Origin: Bacillota bacterium
Lineage (GTDB): Bacteria; Bacillota; Clostridia; Lachnospirales; Lachnospiraceae
DNA length: 26,203 bases
Direction of reading: 5' to 3'
Assembly: GCA_023415475.1 (NCBI GenBank)
Contig: JAEZKL010000061.1
Span: 1 to 26,203 of the forward strand
In this document: positions 14,382-22,677 of the stretch, one piece after another
Layout of the letters: each line of letters opens with the position of its first letter
Position numbering within the stretch: the stretch's first letter is position 1
Notes under the pieces: generated by a model
Told to the model about the DNA's origin: nothing
The model's database searches: none
The model's input: the letters and a program-made list of their open reading frames with translations, nothing else
Made by a program: the position numbers and the translations under genes

Positions 14382-14720
14382 CTACAAGCCATAGCCGCAA
14401 TTGATATCAAAGGGTGCAATCAGCAGCTTCATCAACTCCTTTGCATAATGATCAAAGAACCATTTATTAGCTGCTGTATAATTCTCAATATTATCGAATT
14501 CCCAATAGGAATAATATTTTACGCATTTCACAATCTTAGTCAGCTCCCTTGGTAATGGTCCGATCTCATCATGTACATAGAAACGCTTCATATACTTCAT
14601 ATCACTGCATCCGGCACGTTCTGCCTGAGCATCTTTTACTTTTGTAACAAATGCCTCAAACTCCACCAGCTTATCAGGCCTTACCTGAAATAGCTTTACA
14701 TCACAGAAATTATTTCCCAT
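14382..14720 (-). CDS. ABM-like dimeric alpha/beta-barrel protein
   Basis: This 112-residue protein has the pattern of a dimeric alpha/beta barrel (antibiotic biosynthesis monooxygenase-like): a strand CDVKLFQVRPDKLVEFEAFVTKV with the typical VRPDKxxEFE, a helix, a CSDMKYMKRFY strand, and a final WEFDNIENYTAANKWFFDHY helix. Such proteins include small heme- or cofactor-free oxygenases and many of unknown role. No catalytic residue can be named. Ribosome binding site GGGAG. It lies 14 bases before the PHP gene, implying a shared transcript. Confidence 0.6.
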   Translation of the reverse strand: MGNNFCDVKLFQVRPDKLVEFEAFVTKVKDAQAERAGCSDMKYMKRFYVHDEIGPLPRELTKIVKCVKYYSYWEFDNIENYTAANKWFFDHYAKELMKLLIAPFDINCGYGL

Positions 14721-14759
14721 GCTACCGCTCCCTTCTTTATTAAATCCGTTTATCGATAC

Positions 14760-14861
14760 TTAACATTTTATAACTTCTTTACATTCACTACACACCTTCT
14801 CATGAAGAGACACCACGCCTCCACATTTGGGATAAGTCCATCTCTCCCTCTGCTGTCGCAT
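14760..14861 (-). pseudogene. Zinc-ribbon fragment, probable C-terminal remnant (33 codons)
   Basis: On the minus strand an open frame from 14878 (after TAG), with an ATG at 14861, reads MRQQRERWTYPKCGG and ends CSECKEVIKC before TAA. The CxxC pairs (PKC-x11-CSEC) form a zinc ribbon like the C-terminal tail of some larger clostridial proteins. Upstream in frame there is immediately a stop, and no strong ribosome binding site is present. It is therefore more likely the tail of a decayed gene than a complete mini-protein. It lies between the serine hydrolase and the ABM-like gene. Confidence 0.45.
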
Positions 14862-14898
14862 GACATCATACCTGTCATCCTAATATGCCCTAACCGGT

Positions 14899-15774
14899 CT
14901 AAAGCTGCGGATATATGGTCTCCCATAGGCAGCATCTCAGCTTTTCGGCCAGAGCTTCATCCTCCAGATTGGAGAGTACGGTTATGACTGCATTCTTATC
15001 CGGAAGAACCATACAGATCTGACCCCATTTTCCTCTTGCACAGTAGGAATTATGCTCCTGCCTCCAGAAATAATAACCATAGCCCTCTTCCTTATTCTCA
15101 ATCTGCTTCTTCGTTGCCTGCTCCACCCACTCGCCAGAGATGAGCTGTTTTCCTCTATAGCAACCCTTCTGCAGGTATAGCTGTCCAATTCTGCTAAGCT
15201 CATCTACCGTCAGCTTCATCCCCGTGGAGCCATAATAATAGCCCTCCGGACTATAGGTACAGGTAACCGATGGGATCTGCAGAGGCCCAAATAATCTGGG
15301 TCTTAAGAAATCCATCATCGGTATTCCGGTGGTCTTTTCTACCATAACTCCGGCAAGATAGGAGGTAAAGTTGTTATAGCGAAACTTCCTCTCATCGATA
15401 TTCGGTAACGGAATCGCCAATATATACTTCAGCCAATTATTACAGTTCAAACGCTCAAAGGGATAGTCTACGACGGACATGGTGAGGAGCCTCTCTACGG
15501 TAACCTTATTCAGATTGTCCAGCTGCTCCTGTGATACCTTTTTCGTTAGTTCCTGTTCAAAATAGGGAAGAATCGAATCCTCCAATCCAAAATACCCCTC
15601 CGCAATCGCCATACCAACCGCAGTTGATGTGATGCACTTCGTTGCGGAGTATAGATTTCTTCGTTCCTCGGGAGCAAAATGATGCTCTGCGATCTTCGTA
15701 CCATCTTGCAATACCACAATACCATATACCTGCATGTTATTATCGAAAACCTGTGATATAAATTCCTTCAGCAT
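14899..15774 (-). CDS. Class C beta-lactamase-like serine hydrolase
   Basis: This is a serine hydrolase of the class C beta-lactamase/esterase family. The frame opens at 15798 with a TTG, but the ATG at 15774 has GAAGAGG 6 bases upstream and is preferred (291 residues). From that start, SATK at 43-46 holds the nucleophile serine and general-base lysine. YNN at 133-135 is the YxN motif. A GYGYYFWRQEHNSYCARGKWGQ-like block replaces the KTG/HTG box. There is no signal peptide, so it is probably cytoplasmic and acts on an ester or peptide rather than on cell-wall or beta-lactam substrates outside. It is followed by remnant sequence and then the ABM-PHP operon. Confidence 0.85.
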   Translation of the reverse strand: MLKEFISQVFDNNMQVYGIVVLQDGTKIAEHHFAPEERRNLYSATKCITSTAVGMAIAEGYFGLEDSILPYFEQELTKKVSQEQLDNLNKVTVERLLTMSVVDYPFERLNCNNWLKYILAIPLPNIDERKFRYNNFTSYLAGVMVEKTTGIPMMDFLRPRLFGPLQIPSVTCTYSPEGYYYGSTGMKLTVDELSRIGQLYLQKGCYRGKQLISGEWVEQATKKQIENKEEGYGYYFWRQEHNSYCARGKWGQICMVLPDKNAVITVLSNLEDEALAEKLRCCLWETIYPQL

Positions 15775-15813
15775 AGTCATCCTCTTCGCTAAATCCAAAA
15801 TAAATCTATGATT

Positions 15814-16266
15814 TTACTCCAATTCACCCTCATCGCAGTAGTAGGGGCCAGTAATCTCAATTATATTATCATCTGGGTCTTTCATCTGAAAGTAATAATA
15901 GGGTTGTCCTGCATTGATATATTTCACCGATGTAACTATATCGGCAATGCCTGCCGCAATGATTCGCTTACGTTCCTTCCTAAGGTCCTCCGTCCAGAAG
16001 TTCAGAACGAATTTATTGGTATTTTTGGCATCCGCAATCATTCTCTTATTATCAAATTCTCTATCATAGTCACCCTTTCGAATCACTTTATCCGAATGCT
16101 CCGTATCAAAGTAGCCATTCATAATGGATATATTCTGCTGATCGAAGATAAACTGGGCAAACCGGTCCATATTACTGCAGGTTACAGGTATCTCTAACAA
16201 CTGCTCATAAAATCGGATTGTTTTATCAAAATCCTTCACAATCAAGTAAACTGACCCTAAATGCAT
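15814..16266 (-). CDS. VOC (glyoxalase/bleomycin resistance-fold) protein
   Basis: The frame is open to 16341, but GGGGAG precedes the ATG at 16266. The protein of 150 residues then starts MHLGSVYLIVKDFDKTIRFYEQLL, the textbook VOC beginning. Two beta-alpha-beta-beta-beta modules follow, with RFAQFIF (35-41) and a C-terminal PDDNIIEIT stretch whose glutamate is the usual metal ligand. The substrate is unknown. It ends about 40 bases before the serine hydrolase start, so the two are likely co-transcribed. Confidence 0.85.
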   Translation of the reverse strand: MHLGSVYLIVKDFDKTIRFYEQLLEIPVTCSNMDRFAQFIFDQQNISIMNGYFDTEHSDKVIRKGDYDREFDNKRMIADAKNTNKFVLNFWTEDLRKERKRIIAAGIADIVTSVKYINAGQPYYYFQMKDPDDNIIEITGPYYCDEGELE

Positions 16267-16340
16267 TTTCTCCCCCCACGATATTATTAATGATGTTATC
16301 TTACATTTTAACATTATCACAAAATTTGGCAACCCGAACA

Positions 16341-16418
16341 TTAAATAATCGTAGCTGTCACCAAAATTCTGCTTCCGCTCCAGAAGACTACGGTTGGGAT
16401 CCGGTATTGATTATCCAT
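16341..16418 (-). CDS. Possible 25-residue ORF with strong ribosome binding site, leader or broken gene start
   Basis: On the minus strand AGGAGGA lies 7 bases before an ATG at 16418 that opens MDNQYRIPTVVFWSGSRIL and stops after 25 residues. A shifted frame over the same DNA reads PDPNRSLLERKQNFGDSYDY and then runs on through 16341 toward the VOC gene. This suggests either a leader peptide or a frameshifted N-terminus of a decayed gene. Confidence 0.35.
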   Translation of the reverse strand: MDNQYRIPTVVFWSGSRILVTATII

Positions 16419-16477
16419 GCTGCTCTCCTCCTAAACAGAATCAGCACTGTAAAACTCAATGGTAATATAAGTTAAAT

Positions 16478-16487
16478 ATGCTATAAT
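16478..16487 (+). promoter_or_regulatory. Extended -10 promoter of the membrane-anchored protein gene
   Basis: TATGCTATAAT contains TGxTATAAT, a perfect extended -10, with TATAAT at 16482-16487. No good -35 is present, as is usual for this promoter class. Transcription would start about 95 bases before the ATG at 16587. Confidence 0.55.
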
Positions 16488-16586
16488 ATGCATATACCTC
16501 ATCATTACAATTAAAGCAAGCCTATTCTGAGCTGTTACTATTTTTATATGTACTTGGAAGTGGTTTTTGATAAATGGAGGCAGCAT

Positions 16587-16997
16587 ATGAACAGAAAAAA
16601 ATTTTTCCTGATACCGACCGCTTTACTTATTAGCATTGCCGTTCTATTTGGTGCGCGTATAATTCATAACAAGGATTCAGTCTCAGCTACGAATGATCCG
16701 ATCGAATATCTTATCAACAATTCTCTATCCATACAGTATGGTATCGGTAATATTGAATTAAGCTCCGTTTTTACCGAGGAATTCATTGATAACATTGATC
16801 GGAACAGCCATTTTTATAAGAAGAAACTTGCTCCGTATCAGATCATATATAAGAATTATAACCTAAGAAAAGTTGCAGAAAACGAGTTTACCGTAAGTGT
16901 ACATATAGAAGACAAGAATGGAGGATATATTCAGGTTATCCATGTAATAAAAGAGGGAGAGAGTTATCTTATCGCAAATATAGAATATGATATTTAA
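16587..16997 (+). CDS. Small membrane-anchored, NTF2-like extracytoplasmic protein
   Basis: The ATG at 16587 has GGAGG 6 bases upstream, so the 13 extra codons upstream are excluded. The protein has 136 residues. A basic start (MNRKKF) and a hydrophobic helix at about 6-24 form an uncleaved anchor or signal peptide. The remaining 100 residues show a helix, then FTEEFIDNIDR, then four beta strands (YQIIYKNYNLRKV, EFTVSVHIEDK, YIQVIHVIKEG, SYLIANIEYDI), the outline of an NTF2-like or DUF4829-type fold. I cannot assign a function. It is a plus-strand single gene between minus-strand units, with its own promoter and a terminator at 17008-17053. Confidence 0.75.
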   Translation: MNRKKFFLIPTALLISIAVLFGARIIHNKDSVSATNDPIEYLINNSLSIQYGIGNIELSSVFTEEFIDNIDRNSHFYKKKLAPYQIIYKNYNLRKVAENEFTVSVHIEDKNGGYIQVIHVIKEGESYLIANIEYDI

Positions 16998-17007
16998 AGC
17001 ATTAATA

Positions 17008-17053
17008 AAAACCGGAAGATACATAGCGATAAGCATTGTATCCTCCGGTTTTT
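17008..17053. terminator. Bidirectional terminator between convergent genes
   Basis: AAAACCGGA (17008-17016) pairs with TCCGGTTTT (17044-17052), and GATACA pairs with TGTATC inside. T runs follow on both strands. It serves both the small membrane protein gene (plus) and the second oxidoreductase (minus). Confidence 0.85.
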
Positions 17054-17165
17054 AATTATAAACAGTATGCGGGATCTTGATCCCAATTTATAGCTGTCTA
17101 TTTTATATTAATCTTCTTTATTTCCTCAACATCAGCCTTAGATTCTCTGCATGCTATTTTTTCTA

Positions 17166-18239
17166 TTATACAATCTTTTCCGCCTGAAGCTGCGCTCTGA
17201 CACATAATTCTGCTGCCTTTAATGCATGCTCCTGTGTCATGGCATTTTCCGTCCGGTTGATACAGTCTAAAATAAACTGTCCGAAATACGGATAACCAAC
17301 CTGTCCTTGAACATTAATGTAATGCTCACCTTCTTTGTCCACCCAGAATACATGCTCACCGGTCTCCTCTTTGGCTACATCAACATATTTTCTCAGTTCG
17401 ATATAGCCCTCGGTTCCAAGAATGAAGGTTCTTCCATCACCCCACGTAGATAAGCCGTCCGGAGTGAACCAGTCTACTCTGAAATATCCGGTTGCTCCGT
17501 TATTTCCGATTAATGTGGCATCTCCAAAGTCGTCCAGCTCCGGATAATCCGGATGATTATAATTCGCTATCTTACTGCTGATTACCTTTGCATCTGTTGC
17601 TCCGGTATAATATAGAAACTGCTCAATCTGATGGCTTCCGATATCACAGAGAATACCACCGTATTTTTCTTTTTCAAAAAACCATTCAGGACGGGAAGAT
17701 GCATTCAGACGGTGCGGTCCCATACCCAGTACCTGAATTACCTTTCCGATCGCCCCCTGCTCAATCAGCTGTCCGGCATATACCGCGCTTTCCACCTGAA
17801 GCCTTTCACTGAAGCAGACCGCATATTTTCTTTGGGTTTCCCGGATTACCTGCTTCACATCCTCTAGCTGCTCCAATGTGGTCAATGGAGCTTTGTCTGT
17901 AAAATAATCCTTCCCGGCACGCATTACCCTGATACCCAGTGCTGCCCTCTCTGAAGTGATGCAGGCTCCGGCTACTAATCTAACCTCGGGATCCTGTAGT
18001 ACCTGCTCTTCACTTTCTGCGGCTTTAGCCTGAGGATATTCTTTTTGAAATGCTTTTACTTTTTCAATATCCGGATCATATACCCATTTTAAAGTAGCTC
18101 CTGCTTCCAGTAATCCATTTGACATTCCATAGATATGTCCATGATTCAAACCAACCGCAGCAAATACGAATTCTCCTTCCTTCACTACCGGATTGGGTTT
18201 TCCCTTCGGTGCATAATTCATTCCATCTCTCTTATCCAT
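17166..18239 (-). CDS. Gfo/Idh/MocA-family NAD(P)-dependent oxidoreductase
   Basis: The frame opens with TTG at 18245, but AGGAG sits 8 bases before the ATG at 18239, giving 357 residues. The N-terminal Rossmann fold begins FAAVGLNHGHIYG (about 26-38), an unusual nucleotide loop in place of GxGxxG. The usual EKP motif appears as TDKAPL. The second half has CDIGSHQIEQFLYY, matching the conserved catalytic region around the His of this family, and FRVDWFTPDGL. It probably oxidises or reduces a sugar, inositol or similar polyol in the cytoplasm. It is downstream of the other oxidoreductase in the same direction, 142 bases apart, with its own candidate promoter. Confidence 0.88.
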   Translation of the reverse strand: MDKRDGMNYAPKGKPNPVVKEGEFVFAAVGLNHGHIYGMSNGLLEAGATLKWVYDPDIEKVKAFQKEYPQAKAAESEEQVLQDPEVRLVAGACITSERAALGIRVMRAGKDYFTDKAPLTTLEQLEDVKQVIRETQRKYAVCFSERLQVESAVYAGQLIEQGAIGKVIQVLGMGPHRLNASSRPEWFFEKEKYGGILCDIGSHQIEQFLYYTGATDAKVISSKIANYNHPDYPELDDFGDATLIGNNGATGYFRVDWFTPDGLSTWGDGRTFILGTEGYIELRKYVDVAKEETGEHVFWVDKEGEHYINVQGQVGYPYFGQFILDCINRTENAMTQEHALKAAELCVRAQLQAEKIV

Positions 18240-18289
18240 ATTCAATGCTCCTAATCGTATTTTATATAATAATTATAGCTTTATAACCT

Positions 18290-18298
18290 ATTATAACA
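18290..18298 (-). promoter_or_regulatory. Candidate extended -10 promoter for the second oxidoreductase
   Basis: On the minus strand TGTTATAAT fits an extended -10 (TATAAT at 18295-18290), about 50 bases before the ATG at 18239. No good -35 is visible. Confidence 0.4.
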
Positions 18299-18381
18299 CG
18301 CCCGAAAAGTGGATCAGCTGTTTCTTATGACCCCCTTTATGTCGAACCAATAAGCTCATTCATCTGACATTCTCTCGCCGA

Positions 18382-19542
18382 TTAATAGTTTCCTACTGTA
18401 ATCTCTGCAGGTTTGAAATTCTCGATATATCCACTCTTCTTATAAAAACGGGTAGCATTCGTCAGAATTCCTTCAAAGGTATAATATTCATCCTTTCTTT
18501 CAATGGGCAATTCCACCGTGAGCTTCATACAGCCTGCCTTATAAATTGCAGTGATCAGTTCAACCGTATTTCTTCCATCCGCTCCGGTTATCATCGGCTT
18601 GGTACCCCGCTCCAGCGCTGTCAGTACATCATCTACCTCACCGGTATGCCCTTCGTATCGGAGATCCTCGATAGAATCATAATAATCCTGAAGCTTTCTC
18701 ATCAGCTCCTGATTATGACCCTCGATCGGGAAACCATTGTCCGAAGAAGTCTCCGCACAACAGGACCAGGGTGCTGCAATCATCGCATCCTCGCATTGTA
18801 GCTCAATTCCCTGTGCTTCTCCATGATGAATTACCGAACTGGTTACCTGTGCCATTGCTCCGTCCCGGTAGCGCAATACTGCCATCGACAGATCTTCAAC
18901 CTCGGAGTTGTCATGCATGACATTGGTCAGCATTGCAATAACCTCCTGGGGAAGCTCTCCCTGCAACCAATTTATCATATCAATATGATGCACTGCATGA
19001 TTCAGAGTCGGGCCACCACCTTCCTTTTCCCATAGGCCTCTCCACCAGAGATCATAATAACAATGCCCTCTCCACCAGAGCGAATTGACGTGTGCACATC
19101 GTATTCGGCCTGCCAGCCCACTATCTGCCACCTTCTTAAGCTTGTAAATCGGATTACGAAAACGATTCTGAGCAATACATGCCATTGTAACACCGTTTTT
19201 CTTCTCAGCCTCCAGCATGGCATCACATTCTGCCAGACAGGTAGCCATCGGTTTTTCAACTACCACGTTCTTACCCCGATTCATACAGTTGATTGCAATC
19301 TCTGCGTGAACATAAGGCGGGGTGCAGATATGGACGAGATCAATCTCCAGATTGGACTCCAGCATCCTCTCATGAGAGTCAAACACCTCACAGTCCAAAT
19401 TAAATTTATCTTTCATCGCCTGTGCTTTTTCCGGATAAATATCTACCAGTGCAACAATCTTACACCGATCGGGAAAGGTCAATAGTCCTCCGACATGTGC
19501 CGGCGCGATATTACCAGTTCCCACAATTGCTACGTTAATCAT
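18382..19542 (-). CDS. Gfo/Idh/MocA-family NAD(P)-dependent oxidoreductase
   Basis: GGAGG is 5 bases before the ATG at 19542, giving 386 residues; 11 upstream in-frame codons are excluded. It begins MINVAIVGTGNIAPAHVGG, a typical dinucleotide-binding GxGxxxP start. VVVEKPMA carries the EKP lysine, and GGGPTLNHAVHHIDMI holds the catalytic His region. The segment SLWWRG...YDLWWRGLW repeats LWWRG, and its coding DNA repeats a 14-base unit (19037 and 19067). It is probably a sugar dehydrogenase or related enzyme. An AraC regulator is transcribed divergently 204 bases away and is likely its controller. Confidence 0.9.
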   Translation of the reverse strand: MINVAIVGTGNIAPAHVGGLLTFPDRCKIVALVDIYPEKAQAMKDKFNLDCEVFDSHERMLESNLEIDLVHICTPPYVHAEIAINCMNRGKNVVVEKPMATCLAECDAMLEAEKKNGVTMACIAQNRFRNPIYKLKKVADSGLAGRIRCAHVNSLWWRGHCYYDLWWRGLWEKEGGGPTLNHAVHHIDMINWLQGELPQEVIAMLTNVMHDNSEVEDLSMAVLRYRDGAMAQVTSSVIHHGEAQGIELQCEDAMIAAPWSCCAETSSDNGFPIEGHNQELMRKLQDYYDSIEDLRYEGHTGEVDDVLTALERGTKPMITGADGRNTVELITAIYKAGCMKLTVELPIERKDEYYTFEGILTNATRFYKKSGYIENFKPAEITVGNY

Positions 19543-19580
19543 CTTATCCTCCATTCCTGTGCAGGCACCACACACTTAAA

Positions 19581-19592
19581 ATGCAAATGCAT
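19581..19592. repeat. Palindrome ATGCA-AA-TGCAT in the divergent promoter region
   Basis: A perfect inverted repeat lies about 40 bases upstream of the oxidoreductase start and downstream of the AraC promoter. It may be an operator, but a 12-base palindrome can arise by chance. Confidence 0.3.
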
Positions 19593-19645
19593 CTCATCAT
19601 TTCATTGATTGTTATTTTTCATCTGGCATAGCAAATCGCATTATA

Positions 19646-19674
19646 TTTACTTCGAATACTTTCTATGTTATAAT
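19646..19674 (+). promoter_or_regulatory. Promoter of the AraC regulator gene
   Basis: TTTACT (19646-19651) and TATAAT (19669-19674) are 17 bases apart, with an extended TG at 19666. On the opposite strand, TATAAT at 19645-19640 lies directly beside this -35, so the divergent oxidoreductase promoter may overlap it and the two could be regulated together. Confidence 0.55.
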
Positions 19675-19746
19675 ATTTTGAAGTCATATTTATTGCACGA
19701 TAAGAACATTTTATTGCGTTAAGTGACATATGGAGGAGGATATCCG

Positions 19747-20571
19747 ATGCCTGTGGATTATAATTACGTTCCGGTAAATGAAGATATATTATGTTCCCAC
19801 AAATCTACGACCATCAGTGCCACGTTTCCCTACCATAAACATGACGGATATGAAGTCTATCTGTTTTTAAGCGGTAATATTCACTGTTACACTGAACAGG
19901 CTTGTTACCCTCTAAAACGCGGTGATCTGGTTACCTTCCACCCGGCGGAAATGCATCGGGTGATTAGCCTGGATGAACAGCTCTACGAACGCATCTCGAT
20001 CAATATAAAAATACCGTATGCAAAGAAGCTATCCACTTCACATACGGACTTATGTGCCTGCTTTGAGAGCCGGCCTATGGGTAAGAACAATATAACAAGG
20101 CTTACTAATCAGGAAATTAATACTTTTATTCTATTATCGCATCAACTGGGAGATGCTTTGAAATCCACCACTTATGGTTATGATGTATTATGTAATAGTT
20201 ACCTCGCTCAGCTGCTGTTGATGGTAAATCAGGCTTTTCAAAAATCTCCGGTTCACGCCAAAAATATCATGCCTCAAATCATTATTGATACGATGAGCTT
20301 TATCGAGGAGCATCTTACCGAAGAGATTACCCTGGATAAGCTATCCTCCACCTTCTATGCCAATGGAACCTATATCAGCCGACAGTTTAAGAAGCATACC
20401 GGTCTTACTCTGCGTACCTATATCTTGGATAAACGCATCTCGCTGGCCAAGACACTCCTTGCATCCGGAAAAAGTGTCACAGAGGCCTGCTATCTGTCCG
20501 GGTTCTCGGATTATGCCAATTTTATTCGTAGCTTCAAGAAGCAGGTAGGAGTCTCTCCCGGAAAATACTGA
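19747..20571 (+). CDS. AraC-family transcriptional regulator
   Basis: The frame opens with GTG at 19723, but GGAGGAGG precedes the ATG at 19747, giving 274 residues. The N-terminal cupin sensor domain shows FPYHKHDGYEVYLFLSG (His cluster typical of sugar-sensing AraC proteins), CYPLKRGDLVTFHPAEMHRV and ERISINIKIP. The C-terminal double helix-turn-helix covers about the last 100 residues: EEITLDKLSSTFYANGTYISRQFKKHTG and ACYLSGFSDYANFIRSFKKQVGVSP. It probably activates the divergent oxidoreductase gene in response to a sugar or derivative. The ligand is unknown. Confidence 0.92.
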   Translation: MPVDYNYVPVNEDILCSHKSTTISATFPYHKHDGYEVYLFLSGNIHCYTEQACYPLKRGDLVTFHPAEMHRVISLDEQLYERISINIKIPYAKKLSTSHTDLCACFESRPMGKNNITRLTNQEINTFILLSHQLGDALKSTTYGYDVLCNSYLAQLLLMVNQAFQKSPVHAKNIMPQIIIDTMSFIEEHLTEEITLDKLSSTFYANGTYISRQFKKHTGLTLRTYILDKRISLAKTLLASGKSVTEACYLSGFSDYANFIRSFKKQVGVSPGKY

Positions 20572-20748
20572 TCATGAATGGATTTAATGAAAAAAATTCC
20601 TCAAGGCATATCATTGATGAATTTTAACTTGGAAGTCCGCCACTTCTTATGAAGATCTATATTTGATTGACGTATCAAAAGTCATACATAACTTGAATTC
20701 GCCAATTTGCATAACTTTACCTCGGCTTTCGAAGGATGCAGTCTTTTA

Positions 20749-22323
20749 TTAGTCTGCATATTTACTTGTACCTATTGAACAGAGCAGCTGCTTATCACCT
20801 TCATATTCCATATAACATTTCACAATGCCTTTCGAGTATTCTGTCACCAGCCTTCCACCATATCCGAAAATAGGCTCCATTTCATAGAGACGAAGACTTT
20901 CCCAGTCTTCAATTCGATTTCTTTCCCTTTGTCCGCCATAGATGTATGGAGCAAAATCAGAGTCTTTGAAATAAGACTTTACAGACTTATGATAAACCTT
21001 ACCATTGATCGTCTTCGCAGAACTCTTTTTCTTGACCATCACAAAAAACACATCGCAGTAGGTATCATTATATCTGTAGACAATCGCAATTCCCGGTTTA
21101 ACTCCTGTTATTGATCCATTCTCCGCTTTCACTACTGAGGTATTGGAAGAATAAAGATTGTTATTCATATCACTGGAGGTCAAGCTTATTGTCTGTCCTT
21201 CACTAATGACCTGTTGTTTAGTATCCTTTCCAATAATCCATGCCGGTAGATGTGTACGATTATAGATACTGTCTTTATCTTCTGTACTGAAATCATATTC
21301 CGTTGTAAGTTTATTCGTTGCAGAAAACGTTATGTACTCAAATTCGCCTTTTCTAATCTCGTTATCCAAATCCTCCTCATCCAATTCGCCATATTCCTCA
21401 CGGAATTCATCGTCCTCATTATACTTCCTAAAAAATTCATCCCTTTCTTTTATTTGCTCCTCATAGCTTTCATTCCTCATATAAAGATTTAAATAATTGC
21501 ATGCCGAGCCGGGATCATCTTTATCAGCCTCACACCGAAATCCCATGTTACTTAACATTATTTTATTTGCATCTGCATATCCCCCGGCAGTTGCCTTCTT
21601 ATCAATTAACCTGGAGTACGCCGATAAATAGCGGTCCCCTAAATCATCCCCATACTTATCATCTAGTTTATTATATTCTTTTTCAGAAATTAATTTTCCG
21701 CCGTATGCTATACTGGCATTTAGAGCAGCTTTAATTCTTTGATTTGTCGTAGTGTATTTAGCGTCAACTGCTTCCATTATAAACTGCGTTAACAGTTTCC
21801 TTTCCTTCTCTAACGTCTTATCCGAAAGATATTCCCCGTCTGTACTAACAAAGCTACTTGGTGAATATGCAATATCCGAAATGACTGTAAATGAGTAAGA
21901 ATCGATTAATTTCTTCCCGTTGTATACCTTTAACGTAGCCGTTCCGGGACCTAATGCATGTACTTTTATGTCATTGGGAGCAATAGCAATTTGATTCCCA
22001 TATTTATCCACATCTAATATTTCGCTGTTAAAATTAACATTTCCATTGAACCTTAACCCAATCACACTATCATCGGAGATTTTATAGGTAAACTTCATGA
22101 ATTTTTTGTAATCTCTATATTTATCATTTGGATACAAATAATAGTAGCTGCTGTCTGCTTCATAATCATCATAAGCTCCATAGTAATGGTCCTGTAGAAG
22201 TGTTATTTTTTCTGCGGCTCCCTGCACATTGGTGGGATTAAGCGCAATTAATAAACATACTACTAACGCAGTGAAAAACACTTTACCTATGGATTTCATT
22301 CGTATCATATCCTTTTTTATCAT
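20749..22323 (-). CDS. Secreted Ig-like protein with degenerate transglutaminase-like core
   Basis: The protein has 524 residues. A signal peptide (about 1-36, cleavage near NVQGA) is followed by a Big-type Ig-like region (about 80-148, ending GPGTATLKVYNGKKLIDSYSF). Residues about 165-285 have the outline of a transglutaminase-like domain: helices, then YLSAYSRLIDKKATAGGYADANKIMLSNMGFRCE. Where such domains read KAVCxGYA, this has KATAGGYA (Ala246 in place of Cys). GHAWN appears as GSACN (272-276), losing the His. An acidic helical insert (about 287-330) and a second Big-like region (about 370-430, NTSVVKAENGSITGVKPG) follow. It is probably extracellular and non-catalytic. AGGAGG is 9 bases before the ATG. 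The gene follows the glycosyltransferase unit after a terminator. Confidence 0.8.
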   Translation of the reverse strand: MIKKDMIRMKSIGKVFFTALVVCLLIALNPTNVQGAAEKITLLQDHYYGAYDDYEADSSYYYLYPNDKYRDYKKFMKFTYKISDDSVIGLRFNGNVNFNSEILDVDKYGNQIAIAPNDIKVHALGPGTATLKVYNGKKLIDSYSFTVISDIAYSPSSFVSTDGEYLSDKTLEKERKLLTQFIMEAVDAKYTTTNQRIKAALNASIAYGGKLISEKEYNKLDDKYGDDLGDRYLSAYSRLIDKKATAGGYADANKIMLSNMGFRCEADKDDPGSACNYLNLYMRNESYEEQIKERDEFFRKYNEDDEFREEYGELDEEDLDNEIRKGEFEYITFSATNKLTTEYDFSTEDKDSIYNRTHLPAWIIGKDTKQQVISEGQTISLTSSDMNNNLYSSNTSVVKAENGSITGVKPGIAIVYRYNDTYCDVFFVMVKKKSSAKTINGKVYHKSVKSYFKDSDFAPYIYGGQRERNRIEDWESLRLYEMEPIFGYGGRLVTEYSKGIVKCYMEYEGDKQLLCSIGTSKYAD

Positions 22324-22617
22324 TTGTAATATCCTCCTTTTGTCGAAACAGCTCTTGTGTGATGTTGATTGTAAAGTTGCGTTGCATGTTCTAGTGTAGA
22401 ATTAGAAAAAAACAAACCTGAGACAGGGCGGTTTAGTACCCTATCCAGGTCACAATTTATAGATGCCTTTGCATTATTTTCTATTACTTTTTCTATTATG
22501 TCGACTAGGATAATCACAGTTGTCTTTGGAAAAAGGACAGTGACTGGGGACATAGTAGAATTAGACCTTACATTTATTATATAAAATCCCTCTGCTGTTT
22601 TCAATAGAACAGTTAAA
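22324..22617. other. Non-coding leader/intergenic region before the secreted protein gene
   Basis: No convincing gene is seen. A 94-codon frame (22320-22604, minus) starts only with TTG, has no ribosome binding site and looks spurious, although its stop overlaps the downstream ATG. On the minus strand CCTGTCTCAGG followed by TTTGTTTTTTT lies about 90 bases before the secreted protein start and could be a weak attenuator. The promoter of that gene is presumably here. Confidence 0.4.
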
Positions 22618-22657
22618 AATCCTTCACTGAAGCGTAGCGCTTCTTCGGGTCCGGATT
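22618..22657 (-). terminator. Terminator after the 71-residue membrane protein gene
   Basis: On the minus strand GAAGCGCTACGCTTC forms a 6-bp hairpin with a 3-base loop, inside an outer AATCC/GGATT pair, followed by TTTTT. It lies about 20 bases past the stop at 22678. Confidence 0.65.
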
Positions 22658-22677
22658 GACTGCTTTACAGGAGATGT

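Noticed and set aside
19037..19080. 14-base direct repeat CCTCTCCACCAGAG inside an oxidoreductase gene
   Set aside because: It encodes LWWRG twice in a conserved aromatic region of the protein. It is better explained by coding constraint than by a mobile or regulatory repeat.
22320..22604. 94-codon minus-strand frame ending in ATGA overlap with the secreted protein gene
   Set aside because: It can start only with TTG, has no ribosome binding site, shows no motif, and follows a terminator. Its overlap with the downstream start seems fortuitous.
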